From Streptomyces sp. NRRL B-1347 (GTDB lineage: Bacteria > Actinomycetota > Actinomycetes > Streptomycetales > Streptomycetaceae), in contig NZ_JOJM01000125.1 of NCBI RefSeq assembly GCF_000720325.1, positions 1 to 8,873 of the forward strand: DNA of 8,873 nucleotides, written 5' to 3'. Position 1 is the first letter of the stretch; every line of letters begins with the position of its first letter. Made by a program: the position numbers and the translations under genes. Of this stretch, positions 1 through 7,770 are shown piece by piece. Under the pieces are notes generated by a model that was not told the origin of the DNA, searched no databases, and was given only the letters and a program-made list of their open reading frames with translations.

Positions 1-174
1 CGGATCACCGAGGACGAACGCTCCCGCATCATCGCCCTGGTCAAACTCACCCCGCCCGGACGGCTGGAGATCCAGCCGTCCAACGAGCTGTGGGCGGCCC
101 CACCTCGACCAGGCCCTGACCCACTGGACCCGTTTCCTCGACGACCTCCCCCACCTCGGCTCGGCCCGCGCTGA
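1..174 (+). pseudogene. Probable IS630-like transposase N-terminal fragment, fused to unrelated sequence
   Basis: Frame 1 is open from the window edge to a TGA at 172-174. The first 32 or so residues (beginning RITEDERSRIIALVKLTPPG) resemble the linker after the helix-turn-helix in some actinomycete IS630-type transposases. This is recognition from memory, not an alignment. From about position 98 another frame carries the tail of a regulator gene, so this frame beyond that point is a junction artefact. The 5' end lies outside the window. Only the break near 95-101 is well supported. The identity as transposase is tentative; any short helical DNA-binding protein remains possible. Confidence 0.35.
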
Positions 175-268
175 TCGCCGCCTCACCTCGATGCGGCAAC
201 TCCTCGCCCCGCACCGCCGTCACCGCCCCGCTGCCCTCGTCCTTCAAAGGGCGCTCCTGCTGCGCTGA
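98..268 (+). pseudogene. 3' fragment of a helix-turn-helix/TPR transcriptional regulator
   Basis: The frame ending at the TGA at 266-268 encodes HLDQALTHW, then about 46 more residues. It aligns without gaps to the C-terminus of the intact regulator encoded at 2741-4081 on the other strand. Over the last 49 residues of each protein I count 26 identities, including THW, FLDD, RRL, the RRH near the end and the final LR. Both genes also share the bases around the stop, TGCGCTGAGGCGG. Everything upstream is missing: the helix-turn-helix domain and most TPR helices. The gene is therefore a dead remnant of a paralogue, not a recent duplicate. The break with unrelated sequence falls near 95-101. Confidence 0.75.
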
Positions 269-469
269 GGCGGCCACCACAGGTGGCAGCGCCGAACGGA
301 TCTTCCATGATCACAAGCATGCCCGAGCCAGATGCGTGGAGCGGCGACACACTCCCGCGCAATGGGCATATTCACGCGCATGCAGCCCACTTCCACAGCC
401 CGGCTGCCACCACCGGATCCATCCTGGCGGGGCCTGGTACACGGTCGCTGCGGTGGTCACCATGAAGGC
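269..469 (+). other. Non-coding spacer conserved with the 2425-2640 region on the opposite strand
   Basis: I see no gene here. From about 290, read on the plus strand, the sequence resembles the minus strand of 2425-2640. Matching blocks include CGAACGG followed by TCTT and CATGATC (near 292-315), CCGGATC (413-419), GGGGCCTGGT (about 429-438) and GGTCACCATGAA (455-466). Small insertions and deletions break any common reading frame. What is conserved is therefore DNA rather than protein, as expected for the end region of a mobile element or for a promoter. Confidence 0.55.
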
Positions 470-568
470 ATGAACGCTATACCCGATGACGCCCCTGGCG
501 CACCATCGCCCGCTTACTCCAGCGCCAACTCCCCGCCGCCAGGCGATCCGTTGGAGATGATGCGGTTA
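470..568 (+). pseudogene. 5' fragment of a Mu/TniA-like transposase, cut by the IS630 element
   Basis: The first 33 codons (ATG at 470, last host codon TTA at 566-568) encode MNAIPDDAPGAPSPA and onward. They align without gaps to residues 4-36 of the transposase fragment on the opposite strand, with 17 of 33 identities including MNA, PD, the APSP-like region and ANSPPP. Translation then runs into IS630 sequence. The slightly upstream ATG at 462 goes out of frame at once (ATGAAGGCATGA). Its counterpart at 2424 is in frame, so this copy has lost one base or truly starts at 470. No DNA-binding or catalytic domain remains. Confidence 0.7.
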
Positions 569-591
569 CTGACTTCGGCTTGTCAGGGTGA
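569..591 (+). repeat. IS630 left terminal inverted repeat
   Basis: The repeat begins CTGACTTCGGCT and ends GTCAGGGTGA. It matches the reverse complement of 1714-1736 at 22 of 23 positions, the mismatch being T here for C at base 13. TA precedes it at 567-568. Confidence 0.9.
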
Positions 592-1181
592 CGTTGGGAT
601 GTCGAGGGCGAGGCCGGTTCCGGCGATGAAGCCGTCGAGGGTTCCGGGCCGATACTGAAGGCGCTTGAGCCGGTTGCGGACGAGCGTCTCCAGGCGGTCG
701 AGGGCAACGACGGCGAGGTTGGCGAGACTGCGTTTGACGTGCGCCCATACCCACTCGAGGGGGTTCAGGTCGGGCGAGTAGGCGGGTGGCAGGAACACGG
801 TCAGCCACTCCCGCTCGTCGATCAACTTTCGCATGGCGCGGGAGACGTGGGTGTTGAGCCGGTCCCGGACCAGCACGATCGGCGCTTTGACGAGTTGGTG
901 GGCGCCGTCGATCAGTGCGATGAAGTCGCGTTCGCTCATGCTGCGGCGCGTGCTCTTGCCCGCCGGGTGGGAGATCAGCCGGTGGGACAGCCGGGTGCGT
1001 GAGCCGGGCCGCGTGGCGATCAGTCCGGCCACCGACAGCCGTCCCGAGCGGCGTCCGCTCACGGTGACGACGGGCGTCACGCCGCGCCGGCCCCAGGTGC
1101 GTCCTCGGGGCGGCTTGCGGGTGAAGCCTGCCTCGTCCTCGAAGCAGATGCAGCCCCCGCAGGCCGCCCGGGCTCTTTTGC
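583..1181 (-). CDS. IS630-family transposase, catalytic part (OrfB, -1 frame)
   Basis: The DDE nuclease half lies in the -1 frame relative to OrfA. I see the first aspartate in ICFEDEAGF, the second in VLVRDRLNTH (usually close to VWDNLNTH in relatives) and the final glutamate in PAYSPDLNPLEWVWAHVKR. The end is LDIPTSP, with the stop at 583-585, just inside the left repeat. This frame stays open up to 1668, but the upstream part (arginine- and glycine-rich) does not resemble the family and is a shadow of OrfA. No convincing independent start or ribosome site was seen, so expression probably depends on frameshifting. The start given here is the edge of recognisable homology, not a start codon. 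Confidence 0.75.
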
Positions 1182-1661
1182 CTCGGTCCAGGTCGCCTCC
1201 TTCCCCACGGTCACAGCCTGCTCGTCGCGTTCGGCTACCCGCCGGGCGGGCACCTGCGGAGAGAAGCCGAGCCGGTGCATGAGCCTCGTCGCGCCCGAGA
1301 CGCTGGAGGAGACGTGGAACTTCCTGCCGATCCGCGTGGCCACCCGAGCGGCGGTCCACACCTGGTCCTCCACCCAGCCGTGCGCGGTCGGCCCCTCTTC
1401 GAGATAGGCGGCAAGCTTGACCAGGCAGTCCGCCGACAGCCGGCACCGCGATCCGCTCGGACCACGGGACGCCAGTGCCCCAGGACCGCCGTCCCGCCAC
1501 AACCGGTGCCACTGGTAGGCCGTCTTCCGGCTCACCCGCAGCCGACGCCCGACTTCCGGCGGCTTGATCTTCTGCTCGAACAACTCGGCCGCCTGCACTC
1601 GTACGGCCTCGCGGCGCCGACGCCCCGCAGCCGTCAGCCCGCCCCCATCCGCATACCTCAC
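1077..1661 (-). CDS. IS630-family transposase, N-terminal part (OrfA)
   Basis: This frame encodes the DNA-binding half of the IS630 transposase. It starts at a GTG (1661) giving MRYADGGGLTAAG, a typical opening for actinomycete members. A helix-turn-helix follows (ELFEQKIKPPEVGRRLRVSRKTAYQWHRLW), then a second winged-helix-like region (CRLSADCLVKLAAYLEEG, HGWVEDQVWTAARVATRIG, then HVSSSVSGATRLMHRLGF). Family-like sequence continues to about residue 167 (AKEPGRPAGA, near 1155-1180). After that the frame becomes low-complexity until the stop, while the catalytic half continues in the -1 frame. Alone it could bind DNA but lacks all catalytic residues. A full enzyme needs a ribosomal -1 shift; otherwise the gene carries a one-base frameshift mutation. 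Confidence 0.75.
   Translation of the reverse strand: MRYADGGGLTAAGRRRREAVRVQAAELFEQKIKPPEVGRRLRVSRKTAYQWHRLWRDGGPGALASRGPSGSRCRLSADCLVKLAAYLEEGPTAHGWVEDQVWTAARVATRIGRKFHVSSSVSGATRLMHRLGFSPQVPARRVAERDEQAVTVGKEATWTEAKEPGRPAGAASASRTRQASPASRPEDAPGAGAA
1154..1179 (-). promoter_or_regulatory. Candidate -1 ribosomal frameshift window of the IS630 transposase
   Basis: Two homopolymers on the minus strand would each allow a peptidyl-tRNA to slip back one base and re-pair perfectly. They are A4 (1179-1176, within GCA AAA GAG) and G5 (1158-1154, within GCG GGG GCT). Slipping at either joins OrfA to the catalytic frame upstream of ICFEDEAGF. A simple indel mutation in the G5 run explains the data equally well. 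Confidence 0.4.
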
Positions 1662-1713
1662 ACACCACGGACTACAGCCAACACCCCAGCAACATCAGGA
1701 ACTTCAGTAAAGA

Positions 1714-1736
1714 TCACCCTGACGAGCCGAAGTCAG
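1714..1736 (-). repeat. IS630 right terminal inverted repeat
   Basis: This is the partner of 569-591, with 22 of 23 bases identical in inverted orientation. TA follows at 1737-1738. The truncated transposase gene reads straight into this repeat and takes its last residues and stop codon (TGA at 1714-1716) from it. Confidence 0.9.
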
Positions 1737-2424
1737 TAAAGGCCAGCGCCGTCGACAGCGCGGAGGGGGCTTCCAGGTTGACGGCGTAACCGGCGACCGC
1801 ACGGGAGTGGTCGTCCTCGATATCGGTCAGCCACGGCCGGGCGGGCTTCCCCGAGGAGTCGAGGACCCACAGGTCGAGCTGGGTGTGATCGGCCTGCCAG
1901 ATCTCGTTGGGGGCCTGAGCTTCGCGCCGGTAGACCAGGTCGTACGTCTCGCGGTAGCGCTTGGCGCCCTGGTGCGCCATGACCGTGAGTCCGGGCTCCA
2001 GGGCGGTCACGATCTTGTGCACGGCGGCGTAGCTCGGTACCGGCCAGCCCTTGGCAGCGGCCACGCTCGCGGCCTGCCGGTGCACTGCGGCCGTGGTCGG
2101 CCTCGGCTCCTTCAAGGCCAGGCCCTCGATGAACTCGACGAGTTCGTCGGGGAACGCCCGCCGTCCTTTGTCCGAGCGGGGCGTGCGGGCCAGTGCCTCC
2201 AGCCCGCCGTGGCGGTAGGCGGCGAGCCACCGCTGCAGTGTGCGGTACGGGACTTGCGAGCCGGCCGCGGCCGCCTTCAGCGTCACGCCGTCGTGCAGAT
2301 GCGGGGCCAGCGCACGGTAGCGCGTCAACGCCTGCGATTCCTGCGGTGGCGGGGAGTTCGCATTGCCACCGGCCGGCTGCGGTGTGGACGGCGCGCCATC
2401 AGGTACAGCGTTCATACCGTTCAT
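1714..2424 (-). pseudogene. Mu/TniA-like (rve-type) DDE transposase, C-terminally truncated by IS630
   Basis: From ATG 2424 the frame encodes 229 host residues and then seven residues and a stop from the IS630 end. The N-terminus is proline-rich. A helix-turn-helix follows (LHDGVTLKAAAAGSQVPYRTLQRWLAAYRHGG), then RTPRSDKGRRAFPDELVEFIEGLAL and a second helical DNA-binding segment (PTTAAVHRQAASVAAAKGW, then SYAAVHKIV). The integrase core begins at APNEIWQADHTQLDLWVL, with the first catalytic aspartate in DHTQLD. The next aspartate-rich strand is LTDIEDDHSRAVAGYAV. The second and third catalytic acids of the DDE set and the Mu-type C-terminal domain, which normally bring such proteins to about 500 residues or more, are gone. 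The protein cannot be an active transposase. An alternative label is IS481-like; the WQADHT motif and flanking helices fit the Mu/TniA type better. Confidence 0.8.
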
Positions 2425-2740
2425 GGTGACCCCACAACCGGCCTACACCAGGCCCCACCCGGATGATCCGGACCCGGCACCGGCCGCAGGCCCGCGCGTC
2501 ACGGCCGCGCCGAGACGCCGCTGAAGGCCCCGGAAGCCACTGGATATGCCATGAGCATGAATCCGCCCGAGTGGTCCGGCGCGTCCGCCTTGGCGCGCGC
2601 TCGGTTCCGGCACATTGTCGATCATGCAAGACCCGTTCGATTACTCCATGGCATCTCCCCGCCCGCTGCTGGCCGCGCCGGGGACGGTCGTCGACCTGGC
2701 AACGCAGGATCGCAGCGACACCCCATCGCCGTCCACCGCC
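2425..2740 (-). other. Gene-free region upstream of the truncated transposase and downstream of the regulator
   Basis: No credible gene was seen. The part from 2425 to about 2640 resembles the left spacer at 290-469 and includes a short palindrome (2459-2471). The part from about 2641 to 2740 has no counterpart in the left arm. No clear stem-loop terminator follows the regulator stop at 2741. Confidence 0.5.
2459..2471. promoter_or_regulatory. 13-bp palindrome CCGGATGATCCGG upstream of the transposase start
   Basis: The arms are 6 bases around a single central base, 35-47 bases upstream of ATG 2424. A related imperfect block, CCGGATCCATCCTGG, lies at 413-427, at the same distance from the homologous MNA start of the left copy. 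This placement suggests an operator or transposase-binding site, but in DNA this GC-rich chance palindromes are common. Confidence 0.3.
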
Positions 2741-4081
2741 TCAGCGCAAGTCGGCTGCGTGGGCCAGGAGCTCGGCGGTGCCCGGGTGGCGGCGGTAGGG
2801 GTGCAGGAGGCTGCACATGGCGTCGAGACGGCGCCGCACGCGCGTGGAGTGGAGGGTGGGGTAGTCGTCGAGGAAGGTCTGCCAGTGGGTGAGGGCGGCA
2901 TCGAGCTGGCCCTGGGTGAGGAGGGTTTCGGCGAGGCGGGCCCGGGTGAGGGTGGCGGCTTGGCGTTCGGTCGGGGTGCGTAGGCGCAGGGAGGTTTTCA
3001 GTGCGCCAGCGGCGCCCATGGTGTCGCCGAGGGTGGACAGGGTCTGGGCGCGCTGGTATTGCAGGGCGCCGGCCGGGTAGTGGGTGAACGGGCCGGGAGC
3101 GTCGGTGTTGTTGGCCTGCGCGTAGAGGCGCTCGGAGGCGGCCAGGGCAGTGAGGGCGGCGTGTTTGTCGTGGTGGGCCTGCATGACCGCCAGATGTGCG
3201 TGGGCGTAGGCGGCGACGATCGGTGGGGCGGTGCGGGTGGTGTCGACGGCGCGCTGGGCGAGGTTGAGGACCGCGATGGTGTGGTGGCCCAGGTCGTGGG
3301 CGTGGGCGGACATGGTGCGCAGGGTGATGGCGAACACGGCCGCATCACCGGCTTCGGCGGCGAGGCGGGCGGCGGTGTGGTGGTAGTGCTGGGTCAGCGC
3401 GTCCGCGCCGTCTCCTGCACACATGGTGCCCAGCAGCACAGTCAGCTGCGCGGCGCCGGAAAGGAGTTGGCGGTGCGCGGTGTCGGTGGCGGGACGACTT
3501 AGGTAGCCGGTCACGTCATGATGCAGGTAGGCGGCCAGCGCGGCACGCACATGAACGGGGCCGTGGGCTTCAGCGGCTTCGGCGAAGAAACGGGCCATGG
3601 TCTGCATCTGCTCCACCTCCGCCCGACCCGGCGTGCGGGGTAAGCCCGCGGGCGGCCGGGCGGACGGCTTCCCGTGCAGCGGCAGCGTGCTGGGCACGGC
3701 CAGGGCGGCCAGACTGTAGACCCCCGCGCCCAGCAGGAGGCGGCGGCTGGGGTCGAGATCAACGCTCGTCAGTGCGGACAGTCGGCGCAACGGATCAGCC
3801 TCCCCGAACAGATCGAACACGGTGGACGGAGCACGGGACAGCCCCGCCTCGACCGCACCGATCGGACGCCCAAGCCGCCGCGACAGCACCTCCAACAGCA
3901 GCGCTGGAACCGGGGGCCGGGGCATGGTGCCCGACAGCCACCGCGAGACCATCGACCGGTCACACGCCAGCGGCCGGCCGTGTGCGGCGGCCGCCTGCCG
4001 CACGGCCGCGGCGAGTTGGGCACCGTTCCAGTCTGCTTCCTGAAGCAGCCCGCGCAAACAGGTGTTGGGCGTCCTGGGCAC
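2741..4081 (-). CDS. Helix-turn-helix transcriptional regulator with TPR-like C-terminal domain
   Basis: This 446-residue protein starts at a GTG (4081) behind a strong purine-rich ribosome site. Residues 18-75 form an XRE-like DNA-binding domain of the Streptomyces type ([19 protein letters not shown], then [16 protein letters not shown] and [12 protein letters not shown]). Residues 110-132 are [19 protein letters not shown], a hydrophobic segment that looks like an internal Tat signal but is common in this regulator group. The rest (about 150-446) is helical, histidine-rich and repetitive, with TPR-like pairs such as [20 protein letters not shown]. It is a cytoplasmic regulator, ligand unknown. 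It diverges from dxs across 226 bases, which makes it a plausible regulator of the isoprenoid operon or of itself. A paralogous 3' fragment lies at 98-268. The family assignment is firm; the target is inferred from position only. Confidence 0.82.
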   Translation of the reverse strand: MPRTPNTCLRGLLQEADWNGAQLAAAVRQAAAAHGRPLACDRSMVSRWLSGTMPRPPVPALLLEVLSRRLGRPIGAVEAGLSRAPSTVFDLFGEADPLRRLSALTSVDLDPSRRLLLGAGVYSLAALAVPSTLPLHGKPSARPPAGLPRTPGRAEVEQMQTMARFFAEAAEAHGPVHVRAALAAYLHHDVTGYLSRPATDTAHRQLLSGAAQLTVLLGTMCAGDGADALTQHYHHTAARLAAEAGDAAVFAITLRTMSAHAHDLGHHTIAVLNLAQRAVDTTRTAPPIVAAYAHAHLAVMQAHHDKHAALTALAASERLYAQANNTDAPGPFTHYPAGALQYQRAQTLSTLGDTMGAAGALKTSLRLRTPTERQAATLTRARLAETLLTQGQLDAALTHWQTFLDDYPTLHSTRVRRRLDAMCSLLHPYRRHPGTAELLAHAADLR

Positions 4082-4084
4082 GTC

Positions 4085-4095
4085 TTCCCCTTTCC
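4085..4095 (-). promoter_or_regulatory. Ribosome binding site of the regulator gene
   Basis: The minus strand reads GGAAAGGGGAA, ending a few bases before the GTG at 4081. This supports the GTG as the true start. Confidence 0.6.
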
Positions 4096-4144
4096 TGCTG
4101 TGTCAACCGGGCCACCCCCGCCCGGATTTCACAAGCGCACAAGG

Positions 4145-4166
4145 TTGCATCCATTGCATCGCATCC
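4145..4166. repeat. Short direct repeats of GCATC in the divergent promoter region
   Basis: GCATC occurs three times within 19 bases, and TTGCATC occurs twice with a 9-base period. Tandem short sites in a divergent intergenic region are a common pattern for regulator binding. No experimental or comparative support is available here. Confidence 0.3.
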
Positions 4167-4292
4167 ACCGCTTCGGTCCCATGTGCGGCCCGGGTACGGG
4201 GCGGTGTGCTGGTTGTACCCGGCAGCCGGGCGCCCCCAACAGCGAGCGCGGCCTGCCGGGTCCGTTTCGGCCGCACCGTCCTGGACCCCGGC

Positions 4293-4299
4293 GAAGGGA
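4293..4299 (+). promoter_or_regulatory. Ribosome binding site of dxs
   Basis: GAAGGGA lies 8 bases before ATG 4308. It decides this start over the longer open frame that begins at 4062, whose extra N-terminal part does not resemble Dxs and would overlap the regulator gene. Confidence 0.65.
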
Positions 4300-4307
4300 A
4301 TGGCCCG

Positions 4308-6166
4308 ATGAGTGCTCCGCCACGTGACCGCTCAGGTGTCACGGATCTGGCCGCCCTGTCCAGCCCGGACGCGCTGCGGGACGTACCGGCCCAGGAGCTG
4401 CCCGCGCTGGCCGCTGAGATCCGGGACTTCCTGATCGAGAAGGTGTGCGCGAGCGGTGGGCATCTGGGCCCGAACCTGGGCGTGGTGGAACTGACCTTGG
4501 CGCTGCACCGGGTGTTCGACTCGCCCCGCGACGCGCTGATCTTCGATACCGGGCATCAGGCGTACGTCCACAAACTGCTCACCGGCCGCATCGCGGACTT
4601 CGACACGCTGCGGCAGGCCGGCGGCCTGTCCGGCTACCCCTCCGGGGCCGAATCCGTACACGACCTGGTGGAGAACTCCCATGCCTCCACGGCCCTGTCG
4701 TACGCGGACGGCCTGGCCAAAGCTCGCGCGTTGAGCTGCGAGCAGGACCGTGCAGTCGTCGCGGTCATCGGCGACGGCGCGCTCACCGGTGGCATGGCCT
4801 TCGAGGCGCTGAACAATCTCGGCGGTGCTCCCGACCGGCCGGTGATCGTCGTTCTCAACGACAACGGCCGCTCCTACGCCCCCACCACCGGGGCCCTCGC
4901 GCAGCATCTGAACCTCCTCAAGTTCGGCGGTGGCATCGAAGCGTGCCGGAATGTCTTCACCGAGCTCGGCTTCACCTATTTCGGGCCCGTCGACGGACAC
5001 AACACCTCGGAGATCGAGACCGTGCTGCGGCGGGCCCGAGCGATGGGCCGGCCGGTCGTGGTGCATGCGATGACCGCCAAGGGCAAGGGCTATGCCCCGG
5101 CCGAACAGGATGAGGCGGACTGCCTGCACGCGGTCGGCACCGTCGATCCGGCCACCGGCCACCCCACCCCAGGCCGCTCGACCGGGGCACGGTCGTGGAC
5201 CAGCCTGTTCGGCCAGACCCTGGCGGAGCTCGCCGCCGAACGTCAGGACGTCGTCGCCATCACCGCGGCGATGCAGCACCCCACCGGCCTGCACCCGATG
5301 GCCGAGCAGTTCCCGGAACGGGTCTTCGACGTTGGGATCGCCGAGCAGCATGCCGTCACCAGCGCCGCCGGATTGGCGATGGGCGGCTTCCACCCTGTCG
5401 TCGCCATCTACGCCACGTTCCTGACCCGGGCCGTCGACCAGGTCCTGATGGACGTCGCGCTGCACCGGCTGCCGGTGACCTTCGTCCTGGACCGGGCCGG
5501 CATTACCGGCCCCGACGGGCCGTCCCATCACGGCATGTGGGACCTGTCCCTGTTCTCCTCGGTGCCGGGCCTGCAGATCGCCGCACCCCGCGATGCGGCC
5601 CGACTGCGCGACCTGCTGCACGCGGCGGTGGACATCGGCGACGGGCCCACTCTGCTGCGGCTGCCCAAAGCCGCGGCCGGGCCCGGCATCGAGGCAGTGG
5701 CCCACATGGACGGGCTGGACATCCTGCGCCGCAGCCCTCACCGGCCCCTGGACGTGCTCCTCGTCCCCGTGGGACCGCTGACCCAAACGGCCCTGGACGC
5801 CGCTGCCGCGCTGGAAGCTACGGGCCTGGGAGTGACGGTCGTGGACCCGCGCTGGGTGATCCCGGTCAATCCCGCCCTGCCACACCTCGCCTCCCGCCAC
5901 CGTCTGGTCGTCTCCATCGAGGACAACGCCCGTACCGGCGGTGTGGGTTCAGCACTCGCCCAAGCCTGCCGCGATGCCCGCGTGACCACACCGGTCACCG
6001 TGCTCGGCCTGCCCCACGCCTTCATCCCCCACGGCCCACGCAAGGAACTACTCGCCCAGGCGGGCCTGGATGGCGACGGCATCACCCACACCGTGCTGGA
6101 GGAACTGGCCGCGCTGTCCCCCAACGGTACCGATCGCCACCTCGCCCTCCCGCTCTGGAGGAACCC

Positions 6167-6170
<4 letters not shown>
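4308..6170 (+). CDS. dxs: 1-deoxy-D-xylulose-5-phosphate synthase
   Basis: Dxs catalyses the thiamine-diphosphate-dependent condensation of pyruvate with glyceraldehyde 3-phosphate, the first step of the MEP isoprenoid pathway, in the cytosol. The protein has 620 residues. Visible family motifs, in order: [13 protein letters not shown] (active-site His52), [16 protein letters not shown], the thiamine-diphosphate motif GDGALTGG with NN at 169-170, VDGHN (His231), the catalytic glutamate in GIAEQHA (Glu346), [33 protein letters not shown] (His408) and [14 protein letters not shown] near the C-terminus. All expected catalytic residues are present. It is unusual in lacking about 30 residues between AQHLNLLKF and FTELGF (around 200-220), where housekeeping enzymes such as E. 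coli Dxs carry a long mobile segment. It overlaps ispG by 4 bases. A dedicated cluster copy, separate from a housekeeping gene elsewhere, is likely. Confidence 0.95.
6157..6161 (+). promoter_or_regulatory. Ribosome binding site of ispG, inside the end of dxs
   Basis: GGAGG lies 5 bases before GTG 6167, within the last codons of dxs. It fixes the GTG as the start of ispG and, with the GTGA overlap, indicates translational coupling. Confidence 0.75.
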
Positions 6171-7299
<1,129 letters not shown>

Positions 7300-7303
<4 letters not shown>

Positions 7304-7770
7304 CCACCCTCACCCAGGCGACGGCCCAGCCCCTCCCACTTGCGGACGTCCCCGCCCGCGTCGATGCCGCCCTGCACGCCTTCCTCGACGACAAGATGCG
7401 CACCGCCAGGCAGCAGCGGATGCCCGTCGATGTTCCGCAGGCGATCCGTCGCTTCCTGGACGGCGGAGGCAAACGCCTGCGCCCCACCCTGTGCGTGCTC
7501 GGCTACCAGGCAGCCGGCGGCCACGGGGACGAGGACGCGATGGTGCGTGTGGCGGCCGGGCTGGAGATGTTCCATGCCTTCGCCCTGATCCACGACGACA
7601 TCATGGACAACAACGCCACCCGCCGCGGACAGCCCACCGTCCACCACGCCCTCACCCGAACCTACGATGATGCCCAGTTAGGGCCTGTATTCGGTCGTGA
7701 TCAAAGGGTGGTTCGTGTGAGGTCGTTGATCCAGATCATGGAGGCCCGGAGATGCAGGCCGGCGAGGTAG
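7300..7770 (+). pseudogene. Polyprenyl (probably GGPP/FPP-type) diphosphate synthase, truncated by IS elements
   Basis: An intact enzyme would condense isopentenyl diphosphate with allylic diphosphates to give a longer prenyl diphosphate. Host sequence covers codons 1-127 (to TTA at 7678-7680). Visible motifs are GGGKRLRP (residues 55-62, substrate binding), FHAFALIHDDIMD with the first aspartate-rich motif DDIMD at 99-103, and TRRGQPTVHH. The residue five before the motif is phenylalanine, compatible with a C15-C20 product, though this is weak evidence. The remaining 29 residues to the stop at 7768-7770 are IS5 sequence. The second aspartate-rich motif and more than half of the usual 330-370 residues are missing, so the enzyme must be inactive. 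ATG 7300 overlaps the ispG stop, so it was the third gene of the operon. The only TTA (leucine) codon I noticed in the operon is the last one before the insertion. Confidence 0.88.
7681..7704 (+). repeat. IS5 left terminal inverted repeat
   Basis: These 24 bases begin GGGCCTGTATTC and end GTGATCAA. They are identical to the reverse complement of 8752-8775. The transposase stop codon (7701-7703) lies inside the repeat. Confidence 0.9.

Larger units (their letters stand above)
101..568 (+). repeat. Left arm of a large diverged inverted duplication
   Basis: This stretch holds a regulator 3' end, a spacer and a transposase 5' end, in that order on the plus strand. The same order recurs on the minus strand from about 2910 down to 2317. 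The left spacer is about 85 bases shorter, mainly just after the regulator stop. The arms differ too much to be a recent copy. Confidence 0.65.
569..1736 (-). mobile_element. Complete IS630-family insertion sequence
   Basis: This 1168-bp element is bounded by 23-bp terminal inverted repeats and has TA immediately outside both ends (567-568 and 1737-1738), the target-site signature of the IS630/Tc1 group. Its minus strand carries a transposase in two overlapping frames (1661-1077 and about 1181-583). All three acidic catalytic positions are visible in the second part. The two flanks come from different, oppositely oriented transposase genes. The copy therefore does not simply interrupt one gene; recombination between two copies or a rearrangement is implied. 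Confidence 0.88.
2317..2910 (-). repeat. Right arm of a large diverged inverted duplication
   Basis: Read on the minus strand, this holds the C-terminal codons of the regulator, a 316-base spacer and the first codons of the transposase. It is the counterpart of 101-568 on the plus strand. Coding parts align without gaps, while the spacers differ by indels. Confidence 0.65.
4082..4307. promoter_or_regulatory. Divergent promoter region between the regulator and dxs
   Basis: These 226 bases separate the two divergent starts and must contain the promoters for both directions unless dxs is read from further upstream. The least GC-rich part is 4130-4170. It holds TTGCATC twice (4145-4151 and 4154-4160) and GCATC three times (4147-4151, 4156-4160, 4161-4165), which could be an operator for the neighbouring regulator. 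I could not assign convincing -35/-10 pairs on either strand. Confidence 0.45.

Noticed and set aside
2641..2740. Possible terminator downstream of the regulator gene
   Set aside because: CCCCG and CGGGG near 2657-2683 could pair only with a large loop, and no convincing stem or U-tract is present.
4101..4106. TTGACA on the minus strand as a -35 box for the regulator
   Set aside because: A -10 box at normal spacing would overlap the ribosome binding site and the GTG start.
4218..4230. Hairpin CCCGG-CAG-CCGGG upstream of dxs as an attenuator or riboswitch element
   Set aside because: It is a single 5-bp stem in very GC-rich DNA with no terminator tail or conserved aptamer features; chance is sufficient.
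4062..4307. Upstream extension of the dxs open frame by 82 codons
   Set aside because: It does not resemble Dxs, overlaps the divergent regulator start and lacks a ribosome site. ATG 4308 has GAAGGGA at good spacing and gives a normal N-terminus.
4332..5900. Long open frame (522 codons) on the strand opposite dxs
   Set aside because: It is a shadow of the GC-rich dxs codons, with low-complexity GQ/RV-rich sequence and no recognisable domain.
5195..6166. Open frame continuing upstream of ispG to 5195
   Set aside because: It is a shadow of dxs in another frame, arginine/proline-rich. GGAGG and GTG 6167 mark the true ispG start.
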